From positions 1,922,001-1,986,000 of the forward strand of contig NZ_JASGJD010000001.1 of the NCBI RefSeq assembly GCF_047601505.1: a stretch of DNA of 64,000 bases, in the 5' to 3' direction. The position numbers and the translations under genes were made by a program. Position 1 is the first letter of the stretch. The number at the start of each line of letters is the position of its first letter. Positions 34,425 through 42,135 of this stretch are shown in pieces. The notes below the pieces were generated by a model that saw nothing but the letters and a program-made list of their open reading frames with translations, made no database searches and was not told where the DNA came from. This DNA comes from Cloacibacterium sp047601505 (GTDB lineage: Bacteria; Bacteroidota; Bacteroidia; Flavobacteriales; Weeksellaceae).

Positions 34425-35311
34425 TTAGAAAATTAAAATACAAAGAAATAGATTTTGCAAAATATCAAGAATGTATAAAGAATTCCGAACAAAGAAAATA
34501 TTCTGCAGAAAAACATTTTTTAGATGTTGTTGCCGGTGAAAATTGGGACGTTTTAGTTTTTGGCGATTATGAAGCGGTAATGCCAATTCCTTATGTGAAG
34601 AAAATTGGAATTAAATATGTTGTAAATCCTTTTCTTACGCAACAGTTAGGCATTTTTTCAAAAAAAGATGATGTTCATTTGAATGAAAAATTTCTAGAGT
34701 TTTTAAATGAAAATTATATTGTAAAATATTATACATTTAACGATACTAATTCATTCAAAACATTTCTTAAAACTCGGAAAAATTTTTTATTAGAACCTGA
34801 TTCTTACGAAATAGTAAGACAAAGATATTCTCCAAAACGCAAGAGAAAACTTAGACTTAATCCTGGAGTTATAGAATTTTCGGCGATGAGAAATGATTTA
34901 AAGTTTGAAGAAGTAGAATCTTTTATTTCTGAAAATATGATAGGGATTAAAAAGTTGAAAAATAAAATTTTTGTTTTAAACAATTTGAAAGATTTTTATC
35001 ATCAAAATTTAATCCAGTTTTATGGTTTTTTTTTCAAAGGAGAACTAACTAATTTAATTGCGATATACCAAGAAACTTACAGTTCTGTGTTGCTAGGTAC
35101 ATACAATATTAGAGAATTGGTAAAGCAAAACGGAGCTTCAAATTTAATAGATTTTGCCATTCAAGAAAATGTAGAAACTAAAATTTTTGATTTTGAAGGA
35201 GGAGATTTAACAAATATGGACGAATATTTTAGAGGTTTTAGAGCCGAAATGAAGCCTTATCCTATCATACAAAACTCAAAAAAGGAATTGGTAAAGAAGA
35301 TTTTTTTCTAA
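34421..35311 (+). CDS. Unknown protein, possible GNAT/FemAB-like acyltransferase fold
   Basis: A 296-residue soluble protein with no signal peptide. I do not recognise a named family, but the layout (a first domain with V-F-G-D-Y-E-A-V-M-P-I-P-Y, then a second with F-Y-G-F-F-F-K-G-E-L-T-N-L-I-A-I and N-L-I-D-F-A-I-Q-E) resembles double-GNAT/FemAB-like proteins of flavobacteria. F-D-F-E-G-G-D-L-T-N-M-D-E-Y-F-R-G-F is a strongly patterned C-terminal motif. It overlaps radC by 4 nt and is probably cotranscribed with it. Confidence 0.6.
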   Translation: MIRKLKYKEIDFAKYQECIKNSEQRKYSAEKHFLDVVAGENWDVLVFGDYEAVMPIPYVKKIGIKYVVNPFLTQQLGIFSKKDDVHLNEKFLEFLNENYIVKYYTFNDTNSFKTFLKTRKNFLLEPDSYEIVRQRYSPKRKRKLRLNPGVIEFSAMRNDLKFEEVESFISENMIGIKKLKNKIFVLNNLKDFYHQNLIQFYGFFFKGELTNLIAIYQETYSSVLLGTYNIRELVKQNGASNLIDFAIQENVETKIFDFEGGDLTNMDEYFRGFRAEMKPYPIIQNSKKELVKKIFF

Positions 35312-35377
35312 GAGACATTAAAGCCAAAATTAATTAATAGGTTCTAGTAAATATTCTAAAATTTTAAAAATGAATTC

Positions 35378-36523
35378 ATGAAATCAACAATAAAAATTTT
35401 ACTGTTTTTTTATGTGAGCATAATGGCTTATTTTTTGTCAACGCATCAATTTTATAATGCAGATATTGAGGCTTATATGGGGATTGTCTATAAAATTTCA
35501 AATCCAAATATGAGTATAGAAGAAATTCATGATAAAGTGTATGATGAATTAATAGAGAAAAAGCCAGAAAAGTTTAATTTTAAAATTGAGGAAGATGTAG
35601 ATGCAATAGGAGATAGCAAGTACTATAAAATACTTTCGGAAAATCCTAAAATATATGATGAAGAATTACAATTATTTACAGTAAAACCATTTTATAATTA
35701 TGTAAATTCTATATTTTTTAGATTAGGTTTTAGTGCTTCTTCTTCTACATTTATAATAACAATTATTTCTTACGTTTTGATTGTTTTGCTTATTTTTATT
35801 TTCCTATCAAAAATAATAAGCAACAACTGGATTGTGTTATTTTTAACAATTCTTATTTCGTTATTTAAGCCTTTGTTAGACGCTTCTAGGCATGCAACGC
35901 CAGATGTATTGTCTTGTTTGCTACTCTTGTTAAGTGTTTATTTTTTATTAATGAAAAAGGATTTGTTGTGGACTTCAATTTTTGGTGTTTTGTGTATTTT
36001 GACAAGACCAGATTATATTGTTTTTTATTGTTTAACTTCTGTTTTGGCTTATTTTTTTAGAAGCGAGATGAATTTAAAATCAAGAGGAATATTTGTCAGC
36101 TTTTTCTCATTTTTAATCTCATTTATTATTCTACAGAGTTTTAATAAAATTTCTTGGTCAGTATTGCTTATGAATCAATTTGTAAAGATTCAATGGTATC
36201 CTATTTCTAATCCTAATGCGCTTAACTATATTGATTATTTTAATCTAATTAAGAGAAAATTGCTATTTGAGTTTAATTCGTCATACTTTATTCTTTTATT
36301 GATTTTTATTGTTATTATTTATAGTAAAACTTTTTCATGGAAGAATTTACAACAAAGATTGTCTTTGTTTTTTTTGATAATCATCTATTTAACAGTATTT
36401 GTAAGGTTTTTTATTTTTCCTTCTTTGGTTAATAGAATGATGGTAGGGTATTATTTACTCATAATTTTTACTCTTATATATTATTTGAATCCTATTTACA
36501 AGAAGATTTTTATTAAAAGCTAA
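35378..36523 (+). CDS. Polytopic membrane protein, GT-C glycosyltransferase-like
   Basis: A 381-residue protein with about ten hydrophobic helices. A ~100-residue hydrophilic loop after the first helix (residues ~22-115) and the D-A-S-R-H-A-T-P-D segment before a helix recall GT-C enzymes, which use polyprenyl-phosphate sugars. T-R-P-D-Y-I-V at a cytoplasmic loop is another such feature. No family can be named securely. It is extremely AT-rich and may be a lineage-specific surface-glycan gene. Confidence 0.6.
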   Translation: MKSTIKILLFFYVSIMAYFLSTHQFYNADIEAYMGIVYKISNPNMSIEEIHDKVYDELIEKKPEKFNFKIEEDVDAIGDSKYYKILSENPKIYDEELQLFTVKPFYNYVNSIFFRLGFSASSSTFIITIISYVLIVLLIFIFLSKIISNNWIVLFLTILISLFKPLLDASRHATPDVLSCLLLLLSVYFLLMKKDLLWTSIFGVLCILTRPDYIVFYCLTSVLAYFFRSEMNLKSRGIFVSFFSFLISFIILQSFNKISWSVLLMNQFVKIQWYPISNPNALNYIDYFNLIKRKLLFEFNSSYFILLLIFIVIIYSKTFSWKNLQQRLSLFFLIIIYLTVFVRFFIFPSLVNRMMVGYYLLIIFTLIYYLNPIYKKIFIKS

Positions 36524-36530
36524 TTATTAC

Positions 36531-36538
36531 TACCTTTG
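36531..36538 (+). promoter_or_regulatory. -7 element (TACCTTTG) upstream of the 170-aa membrane protein gene
   Basis: A TAnnTTTG match lies 18 nt before the ATG at 36557. It overlaps an in-frame TTG at 36536 that could otherwise be mistaken for the start codon. Confidence 0.45.
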
Positions 36539-36556
36539 CAAAACTATTCTAAATTA

Positions 36557-37069
36557 ATGATGGATTTCGAAAATTTAATGCCGTATGCATTTGCTCTTAT
36601 TATTGCACTTCCGATTATAGTGCTTTTGAGACAATTTGTGTATAATTATATTAGATTGAAAAACAAAGAGTTAAAATTACTCGCAGTAAAATCTAATGGA
36701 GATTTAAAACTACAGGCTTACGAAAGGATGACATTATTTTTAGATAGAATAAAGCCTTCAAATCTTGTTGTAAAATTTGATAAAAATTTAGAAGTTCACG
36801 AATTTATTTTTCTTTTAGAAAAAAGTATCTCAGAAGAGTTTGAATATAATTCGTCTCAGCAATTGTATATTTCTAAAAATTCTTGGGAAAATATTGTAGC
36901 TTCTAAAAATAACATTTTGCAATTGATGAGAAAAACTTACGAAAATCTTAATACTAATGCTAGTTTACAAGATTTTAAAACTGTTTTTTTGATGAATTTT
37001 GTAAGTGGTGGAGATTATATTTCAGACACCATAGAAGAACTTAGAAGAGAAGCATTGTTATTAAACTAA
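36557..37069 (+). CDS. Small single-pass membrane protein of unknown function
   Basis: A 170-residue product with one N-terminal membrane helix (about residues 8-26), then a soluble helical part (E-R-M-T-L-F-L-D-R-I-K-P-S-N-L). I start it at 36557 (M-M-D-F-E-N-L) because the TTG at 36536 lies inside a promoter element. I recognise no named domain, but similar proteins are common next to pyrophosphatase genes in flavobacteria as far as I recall. The ppa gene follows 28 nt later on the same strand. Confidence 0.7.
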   Translation: MMDFENLMPYAFALIIALPIIVLLRQFVYNYIRLKNKELKLLAVKSNGDLKLQAYERMTLFLDRIKPSNLVVKFDKNLEVHEFIFLLEKSISEEFEYNSSQQLYISKNSWENIVASKNNILQLMRKTYENLNTNASLQDFKTVFLMNFVSGGDYISDTIEELRREALLLN

Positions 37070-37097
37070 ATGAATTAAAATAAAATTAAAAAAAATT

Positions 37098-37715
37098 ATG
37101 ATTCCAAATTTTAAAGCGCATCCTTGGCACGGAATCTCTGCTGGCGAAGATGCTCCTAATGTCGTAAATACATTTATAGAAATAGTTCCTTCTGATACGA
37201 TAAAATATGAGGTTGATAAGAAAAGTGGTTATTTGAAAGTAGATAGACCTCAGAAATTTTCTAACATTATTCCTGCACTTTACGGTTTTATTCCAAGAAC
37301 TTATTGCCACGAAGAAGTGAAAAAATTAGCAATAAGAGAAGGCGCTGTAGATGTAAGCGAAGGAGATCATGACCCTCTTGATATTTTGGTTTTATGTAGC
37401 CATAATATTCACTCTGGAGGTCTTTTGATGGATGCTATTCCAATCGGAGGTTTCAAAATGATAGATAAAGGTGAAGCTGATGATAAAATTGTAGCTGTAA
37501 TGGTAGGAGACCAAGTTTATGGGCACATGAGAGATATTTCAGAATTGCCTCAAGCTGAAGTTTTCAGACTAAAACACTACTTTTTAACTTACAAAAATCT
37601 TCCTTACGAAGAAGCAAATTGTAGAATCGAAGAAATCTACGGTGCAGAACATGCCAAAGAAGTAATTAATGCTTCTCTTAAAGATTATTCAGATAAATTT
37701 GGTGGAGAGCTTTAA
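37098..37715 (+). CDS. ppa: Soluble inorganic pyrophosphatase (family I)
   Basis: A 205-residue cytoplasmic enzyme that hydrolyses PPi to drive biosynthesis. The metal-binding signature D-H-D-P-L-D-I fits the D-x-D-P-x-D-x pattern of family I enzymes. Y-G-F-I-P-R-T-Y and D-D-K-I-V-A-V are further active-site segments. It is followed, after a terminator, by the membrane-bound pyrophosphatase gene, so both PPi-consuming systems are encoded side by side. Confidence 0.94.
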   Translation: MIPNFKAHPWHGISAGEDAPNVVNTFIEIVPSDTIKYEVDKKSGYLKVDRPQKFSNIIPALYGFIPRTYCHEEVKKLAIREGAVDVSEGDHDPLDILVLCSHNIHSGGLLMDAIPIGGFKMIDKGEADDKIVAVMVGDQVYGHMRDISELPQAEVFRLKHYFLTYKNLPYEEANCRIEEIYGAEHAKEVINASLKDYSDKFGGEL

Positions 37716-37741
37716 TAAGCACAAAATCAATCAAAGTTAGT

Positions 37742-37770
37742 AAAAGCCGGACAATTTGTTCGGCTTTTTG
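37742..37770 (+). terminator. Terminator after ppa
   Basis: A 13-bp stem with one G-T pair (AAAAGCCGGACAA at 37743-37755 and its partner) has a 2-nt loop and ends in T. Confidence 0.85.
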
Positions 37771-37890
37771 CTTTTTATTTCGTTTTTTCAAGATTAAAAT
37801 CATTTTTCTTAACATGATAATTGTCATTTTATTTTTCATTTACAGGATTTTATTATATTAGACCTATTAAATGTTAATAAAAATTAATAT

Positions 37891-40170
37891 ATGAATACAC
37901 TATTTTATCTAGTTCCTGTCTTTGGTGTTGTAGCGCTATTCTACACATTTATTAAAAGTTCTTGGGTAAGCAAACAGCCCGCAGGAAACGAAAAAATGCA
38001 AACTATTAGCGGACATATTGCAGATGGAGCAATGGCTTTTTTGAAAGCTGAGTATCGTATTTTGACATATTTTGTAATTGTAGTTGCTGTTTTATTAGGA
38101 ATTATGGGGTATAGCAATGCTAATTCTCATTGGAGTATTGGGATAGCTTTTGTATTTGGAGCAGTTTTTAGTGCGACAGCTGGTTTTATTGGGATGAAAA
38201 TCGCCACAAAATCTAATGTAAGAACCGCAGAAGCTGCTAAGACTTCTCTTGCAAAAGCTCTCAAGGTTTCATTTACAGGAGGTTCTGTAATGGGAATGGG
38301 AGTTGCTGGTTTGGCAGTTTTAGGTTTAGGAGCTTTGTTTTTAATTATTAAACAAATTTTTGCTTCTGGTGCTGAAGTTAATTCTTTAGAAATGGAAAGA
38401 ACGATAGAAATTCTTACAGGTTTTTCTCTTGGTGCAGAATCTATTGCTCTTTTTGCCAGAGTTGGTGGCGGAATTTATACCAAAGCTGCAGATGTAGGAG
38501 CGGATTTAGTAGGAAAAGTGGAAGCGGGTATTCCAGAAGATGACCCTAGAAATCCGGCAACAATTGCAGATAATGTTGGAGATAATGTTGGAGATGTTGC
38601 GGGTATGGGAGCAGACCTTTTTGGTTCTTATGTAGCCACGGTTTTAGCAACAATGGTTTTGGGTAGAGAAACTCAATCTATTGATAATTACGGTGGTTTT
38701 GCGCCTATTCTTTTGCCAATGCTTATTGCTGGTTTAGGTATTCTATTTTCTATTTTTGGAACTCTTTTTGTTAAAATTTCGGATGTAGGAGAAGATACTA
38801 CTTCGAAAGTTCAAAAAGCGCTTAATCTAGGAAATTGGGGAAGCATTATTCTTACTGCCGTTTCATCTTATTTTTTAGTGAATTTTCTTTTGCCCGAAAA
38901 TATGAGTTTAAGAGGTGTTGAATTTACAAAATTGGGTGTTTTCGGAGCAATAATGGTGGGTTTGGTAGTAGGAACTTTAATGAGTTTTATTACAGAGTAT
39001 TACACGGCAATGGGCAAAAGACCTGTTAGAAGTATCATTAATCAATCTTCAACGGGGCACGCTACTAATATTATTGGCGGAATTTCTGTTGGTATGGAAT
39101 CTACGTTATTTCCGATGATGGTTTTAGCTGCGGGAATTTGGGGTTCATATCTTTGTGCTGGTTTGTATGGCGTTGCTATTGCAGCCGCAGGAATGATGGC
39201 TACTACAGCGATGCAATTGGCGATAGATGCTTTCGGCCCTATTGCAGATAACGCTGGCGGAATTGCAGAAATGAGCGAATTGCCAAAAGAAGTAAGAGAA
39301 AGAACAGATATTTTAGATGCTGTAGGAAATACAACAGCTGCTACAGGAAAAGGTTTTGCAATTGCATCTGCTGCACTTACAGCTTTGGCATTATTTGCGG
39401 CATTTGTAGGTATTGCTGGTATCGACGGAATAGATATTTACAAAGCAGATGTGCTTTCAGGATTGTTTATTGGTGCAATGATTCCATTTATTTTTTCATC
39501 ATTAGCCATTAAAGCTGTCGGAAAAGCAGCAATGGCAATGGTAGAAGAAGTGAGAAGACAATTTAGAGAAATTCCGGGAATTCTAGAAGGAACAGGGAAG
39601 CCAGAATATGACAAATGTGTGGCTATTTCTACAGATGCTTCTATTAGAAAAATGTTACTTCCAGGTTCTATTGCAATTGTGACGCCATTGTTAGTTGGTT
39701 TTATTTGGGGACCAGAAGTTTTAGGAGGTTTCTTGGCAGGAGCTACTGCAAGTGGCGTTTTACTGGGAATGTTTCAAAATAATGCAGGTGGAGCTTGGGA
39801 TAATGCTAAAAAATCTTTCGAAAAAGGAGCTGTAATTCATGGCGAGACTTTCTATAAAGGTTCAGACCAGCATAAAGCTTCCGTTACGGGAGACACCGTT
39901 GGAGACCCTTTCAAAGATACATCAGGGCCTTCTATGAATATTTTAATTAAGCTGATGTCTATTGTTTCTTTGGTAATTGCGCCAACTTTAGCTAAAATTT
40001 ATTCTGAAAAAATTCAGGAAGACAGAAAAGAAAAAATAGAAATTTTGCAAAAAGCAATGTCTAAAAATGAAGCTAATATTCAAGGTGTTACCTGTACAAA
40101 AGAATGTATGGAAGAATGCAAAGAAGAAGGAATGAATTGTGAGGAAAATAGTTTTGAATGTTGTAAATAA
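37891..40170 (+). CDS. hppA: K+-dependent membrane-bound pyrophosphatase (ion pump) with Cys-rich tail
   Basis: A 759-residue integral-membrane enzyme coupling PPi hydrolysis to Na+ or H+ export. About 16 helices are visible. D-N-V-G-D-N-V-G-D-V-A-G is the substrate/Mg-binding motif, and a second Asp-rich set (D-A-F-G-P-I-A-D-N-A-G-G-I) is present. G-N-T-T-A-A-T-G-K-G (479-488) has Ala at the position that is Lys in K+-independent pumps, marking the K+-dependent class. The last ~26 residues are hydrophilic with six Cys in C-x3-C and C-C arrangements, an unusual extension past the final helix. Confidence 0.95.
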   Translation: MNTLFYLVPVFGVVALFYTFIKSSWVSKQPAGNEKMQTISGHIADGAMAFLKAEYRILTYFVIVVAVLLGIMGYSNANSHWSIGIAFVFGAVFSATAGFIGMKIATKSNVRTAEAAKTSLAKALKVSFTGGSVMGMGVAGLAVLGLGALFLIIKQIFASGAEVNSLEMERTIEILTGFSLGAESIALFARVGGGIYTKAADVGADLVGKVEAGIPEDDPRNPATIADNVGDNVGDVAGMGADLFGSYVATVLATMVLGRETQSIDNYGGFAPILLPMLIAGLGILFSIFGTLFVKISDVGEDTTSKVQKALNLGNWGSIILTAVSSYFLVNFLLPENMSLRGVEFTKLGVFGAIMVGLVVGTLMSFITEYYTAMGKRPVRSIINQSSTGHATNIIGGISVGMESTLFPMMVLAAGIWGSYLCAGLYGVAIAAAGMMATTAMQLAIDAFGPIADNAGGIAEMSELPKEVRERTDILDAVGNTTAATGKGFAIASAALTALALFAAFVGIAGIDGIDIYKADVLSGLFIGAMIPFIFSSLAIKAVGKAAMAMVEEVRRQFREIPGILEGTGKPEYDKCVAISTDASIRKMLLPGSIAIVTPLLVGFIWGPEVLGGFLAGATASGVLLGMFQNNAGGAWDNAKKSFEKGAVIHGETFYKGSDQHKASVTGDTVGDPFKDTSGPSMNILIKLMSIVSLVIAPTLAKIYSEKIQEDRKEKIEILQKAMSKNEANIQGVTCTKECMEECKEEGMNCEENSFECCK

Positions 40171-40177
40171 ATGATAG

Positions 40178-40204
40178 ACCGTCGCTATAAAGTGGCGGTT
40201 TTTG
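40178..40204 (+). terminator. Terminator after hppA
   Basis: An 8-bp stem with two G-T pairs (ACCGTCGC at 40178-40185 with GTGGCGGT at 40192-40199), then T5, 7 nt after the stop codon. Confidence 0.7.
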
Positions 40205-40249
40205 TTGAAAACTTTTCACGTTAAATTTTTAAAATATCATTTATTTCCC

Positions 40250-40257
40250 TATTTTTG
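40250..40257 (+). promoter_or_regulatory. -7 element (TATTTTTG) of dnaX
   Basis: A TAnnTTTG match lies 4 nt before the dnaX ATG. Confidence 0.45.
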
Positions 40258-40261
40258 ACCA

Positions 40262-41347
40262 ATGGAAAATTTTATTGTATCTGCCAGGAAATACCGTCCA
40301 CAAGAGTTTGACACTGTTGTAGGGCAATCTCACGTTACAGATACTTTAGAACATGCCATAGATAACAGTCAATTGGCTCAGGCTCTGCTTTTTTGCGGAC
40401 CAAGAGGAGTTGGTAAAACTACTTGCGCCAGAATTTTGGCAAGAAAAATCAACGAAAAATCGGGAGCGTCAGACGATAGTGGTTTCGCTTTTAATATTTA
40501 TGAATTAGATGCCGCTTCTAATAACTCAGTTGATGATATTAGAGAATTAATAGACCAAGTTCGATTTGCTCCACAAGTAGGAAAATTCAAAGTTTATATT
40601 ATAGACGAGGTTCACATGCTTTCGGCAGCAGCTTTCAATGCATTTCTTAAAACTTTGGAAGAACCACCTGCGCACGCCATTTTTATCTTGGCAACCACCG
40701 AAAAGCATAAGATTATTCCTACTATTTTGTCCAGATGTCAGATTTATGATTTCAAAAGAATTACGATTGAAGACATCCAAGAACATTTAAGGAAAATTGC
40801 AGACAAAGAAGGTGTAACCTACGAAGATGATGCTTTGTTTCTTATTGCTCAAAAAGCTGATGGAGCTTTGAGAGACGCTTTGTCTATTTTTGATAGGCTT
40901 ACCACTTTTACACAAAAAAATATCACTCTTGCTAAAGCTGCAGAAGTTCTCAATATTTTAGATTACGACCAATATTTGAATATTGTAGATTTAGCGAAAG
41001 AAAATAATATACCTTCTATTTTAGCTGCATTTAACGAAATCGTAAAAAAAGGTTTTGATCCACATATTTTTATTGCAGGTTTAGGAAGTCATTTCAGAGA
41101 TTTAATGATGGCACAAAATGCTTCTACATTAGCTTTAATTGAAGTTGGTGAGAAAACGAAAGCCAAATATGCCGAACAATCTCAAAAATGGAATGCTCAA
41201 CAATTAATAGATGCTATAGAAATCTGTAATCATGCAGATATTAATTATAAAAATTCTAAAAATCCGAGATTAACGGTAGAAATCGCACTAATGCAATTGG
41301 CAAGTCTAACGGCAAATGGTGCTGATACTAAAAAAAAAAGTTTCTGA
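40262..41347 (+). CDS. dnaX: DNA polymerase III clamp-loader subunit DnaX, gamma-type product
   Basis: DnaX is the ATPase of the clamp loader. Read in the starting frame it gives 361 residues: an AAA+ module with Walker A G-P-R-G-V-G-K-T, Walker B D-E-V-H-M-L and sensor 1, then the helical lid and collar. R-K-Y-R-P-Q-E-F is the DnaX N-terminus. The zinc-binding Cys cluster usual after Walker A is mostly absent. At ten consecutive A the frame meets S-F-stop. A -1 shift there continues for 201 more codons (41338-41943), giving a 560-residue tau-like form. This layout matches the gamma/tau pair made by frameshifting or transcript slippage in other bacteria. Confidence 0.93.
   Translation: MENFIVSARKYRPQEFDTVVGQSHVTDTLEHAIDNSQLAQALLFCGPRGVGKTTCARILARKINEKSGASDDSGFAFNIYELDAASNNSVDDIRELIDQVRFAPQVGKFKVYIIDEVHMLSAAAFNAFLKTLEEPPAHAIFILATTEKHKIIPTILSRCQIYDFKRITIEDIQEHLRKIADKEGVTYEDDALFLIAQKADGALRDALSIFDRLTTFTQKNITLAKAAEVLNILDYDQYLNIVDLAKENNIPSILAAFNEIVKKGFDPHIFIAGLGSHFRDLMMAQNASTLALIEVGEKTKAKYAEQSQKWNAQQLIDAIEICNHADINYKNSKNPRLTVEIALMQLASLTANGADTKKKSF
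41330..41347 (+). other. dnaX: A10 slippery site and gamma stop codon in dnaX
   Basis: Ten A (41330-41339) followed by G form an A-AAA-AAA heptamer in frame, with a TGA stop six bases further at 41345-41347. Re-reading one base opens the tau frame. A one-base sequence error in the homopolymer would look identical. Confidence 0.8.
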
Positions 41348-41943
41348 TTTTAGCTCCGCTTCTTAAAGGTAAAACTTCAGAAAATAAAGCAGTTGCAGAA
41401 AAAACTTCAGAAAATAAAACCGAAATTCCTGCGGAAATTCCCACAAAAACGGTTAAGAAAATCTCCGAACCTATTGCTAAAAAGGTAATTAATTCTGAAT
41501 TCAGCATTCATGCTGCTCTCAATAAAAAAGAAGAGGAAGAAGAAGTGCATTTGGTTGTTAAAAAAGAAGAAGATTTGCCAGAACATCATTTTTCTGATGT
41601 TGATTTACAAAGAGAGTGGAAGATTTTTTTAGATGATTTACAACAAAAAAACACAGTGCTTTTCTATGCCGTAAACACACTGAAAGTTTACAAAAAAGAC
41701 GAAAATATAATCAATATTCTTTATCCTTCAGATTCTGTAAAGTCTGAATTCGAGAAAGTACAAGGAGAATTTTTTAATCATTTCAAAAGAAAAGTTAACA
41801 ATTATAAAATAGAAGTAGAGTACAGCAATGATGTAACTCTGAAAAAAGAGATTGTAACCAAACGCTCAATTTTTGAAAAATTTGTAGAAATTAATCCCGT
41901 TTTGAAAGATTTAGACGATTTATTAAAATTAGATTTAAGTTAA
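41338..41943 (+). CDS. dnaX: DnaX tau-specific C-terminal region (in -1 frame)
   Basis: The -1 frame after the A10 run is open for 201 codons. It starts K-F-L-I-L-A-P-L-L-K-G, passes a Lys/Glu/Thr-rich linker with two E-K-T-S-E-N-K repeats, and ends in a compact domain (W-K-I-F-L-D-D-L, N-I-L-Y-P-S-D-S-V-K-S-E-F, final D-D-L-L-K-L-D-L). This matches the tau-type tail that contacts the polymerase and helicase. It has no ATG of its own near its start, so it is expected only as part of the shifted product. Confidence 0.8.
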   Translation, partial: KFLILAPLLKGKTSENKAVAEKTSENKTEIPAEIPTKTVKKISEPIAKKVINSEFSIHAALNKKEEEEEVHLVVKKEEDLPEHHFSDVDLQREWKIFLDDLQQKNTVLFYAVNTLKVYKKDENIINILYPSDSVKSEFEKVQGEFFNHFKRKVNNYKIEVEYSNDVTLKKEIVTKRSIFEKFVEINPVLKDLDDLLKLDLS

Positions 41944-42052
41944 CGAACTTGTAAAATAGCTCTAATTGCCAATTTATAGTTATTTTTTCTTATAAAATAG
42001 AGAAAATATCTAAAATCTATCAAAAATTTAAATGAGTTTTAACATTAATTTC

Positions 42053-42060
42053 TATATTTG
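42053..42060 (+). promoter_or_regulatory. -7 element (TATATTTG) upstream of the Phe-rich leader
   Basis: A TAnnTTTG match lies 14 nt before the leader ATG at 42075 and 75 nt before the DAHP synthase gene. Confidence 0.45.
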
Positions 42061-42074
42061 AACAAAATTTCAAA

Positions 42075-42134
42075 ATGATTTTTAAAAACGCATCTTTTGC
42101 GTTTTTATTTTTAATACTAAGAAGAGATAAGTAG
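42075..42134 (+). CDS. Putative Phe-rich leader peptide, 19 aa
   Basis: A short frame M-I-F-K-N-A-S-F-A-F-L-F-L-I-L-R-R-D-K with four Phe ends in TAG one base before the ATG of the DAHP synthase/chorismate mutase gene. A hairpin (AAAAACGCA at 42084-42092 pairing with 42098-42106), followed by T, lies inside it. Together these look like a translation-coupled attenuator of an aromatic amino acid gene. The T-rich hairpin alone would also produce TTT codons by chance, so this is tentative. Confidence 0.35.
   Translation: MIFKNASFAFLFLILRRDK
42084..42112 (+). terminator. Hairpin with T tract in the leader of the DAHP synthase gene
   Basis: A 9-bp stem with loop TCTTT, followed by ATTTTT. It lies 141 nt after dnaX and 24 nt before the next gene, but after a -7 element, so it could be an attenuator rather than the dnaX terminator. 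Confidence 0.55.
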
Positions 42135-42135
42135 A

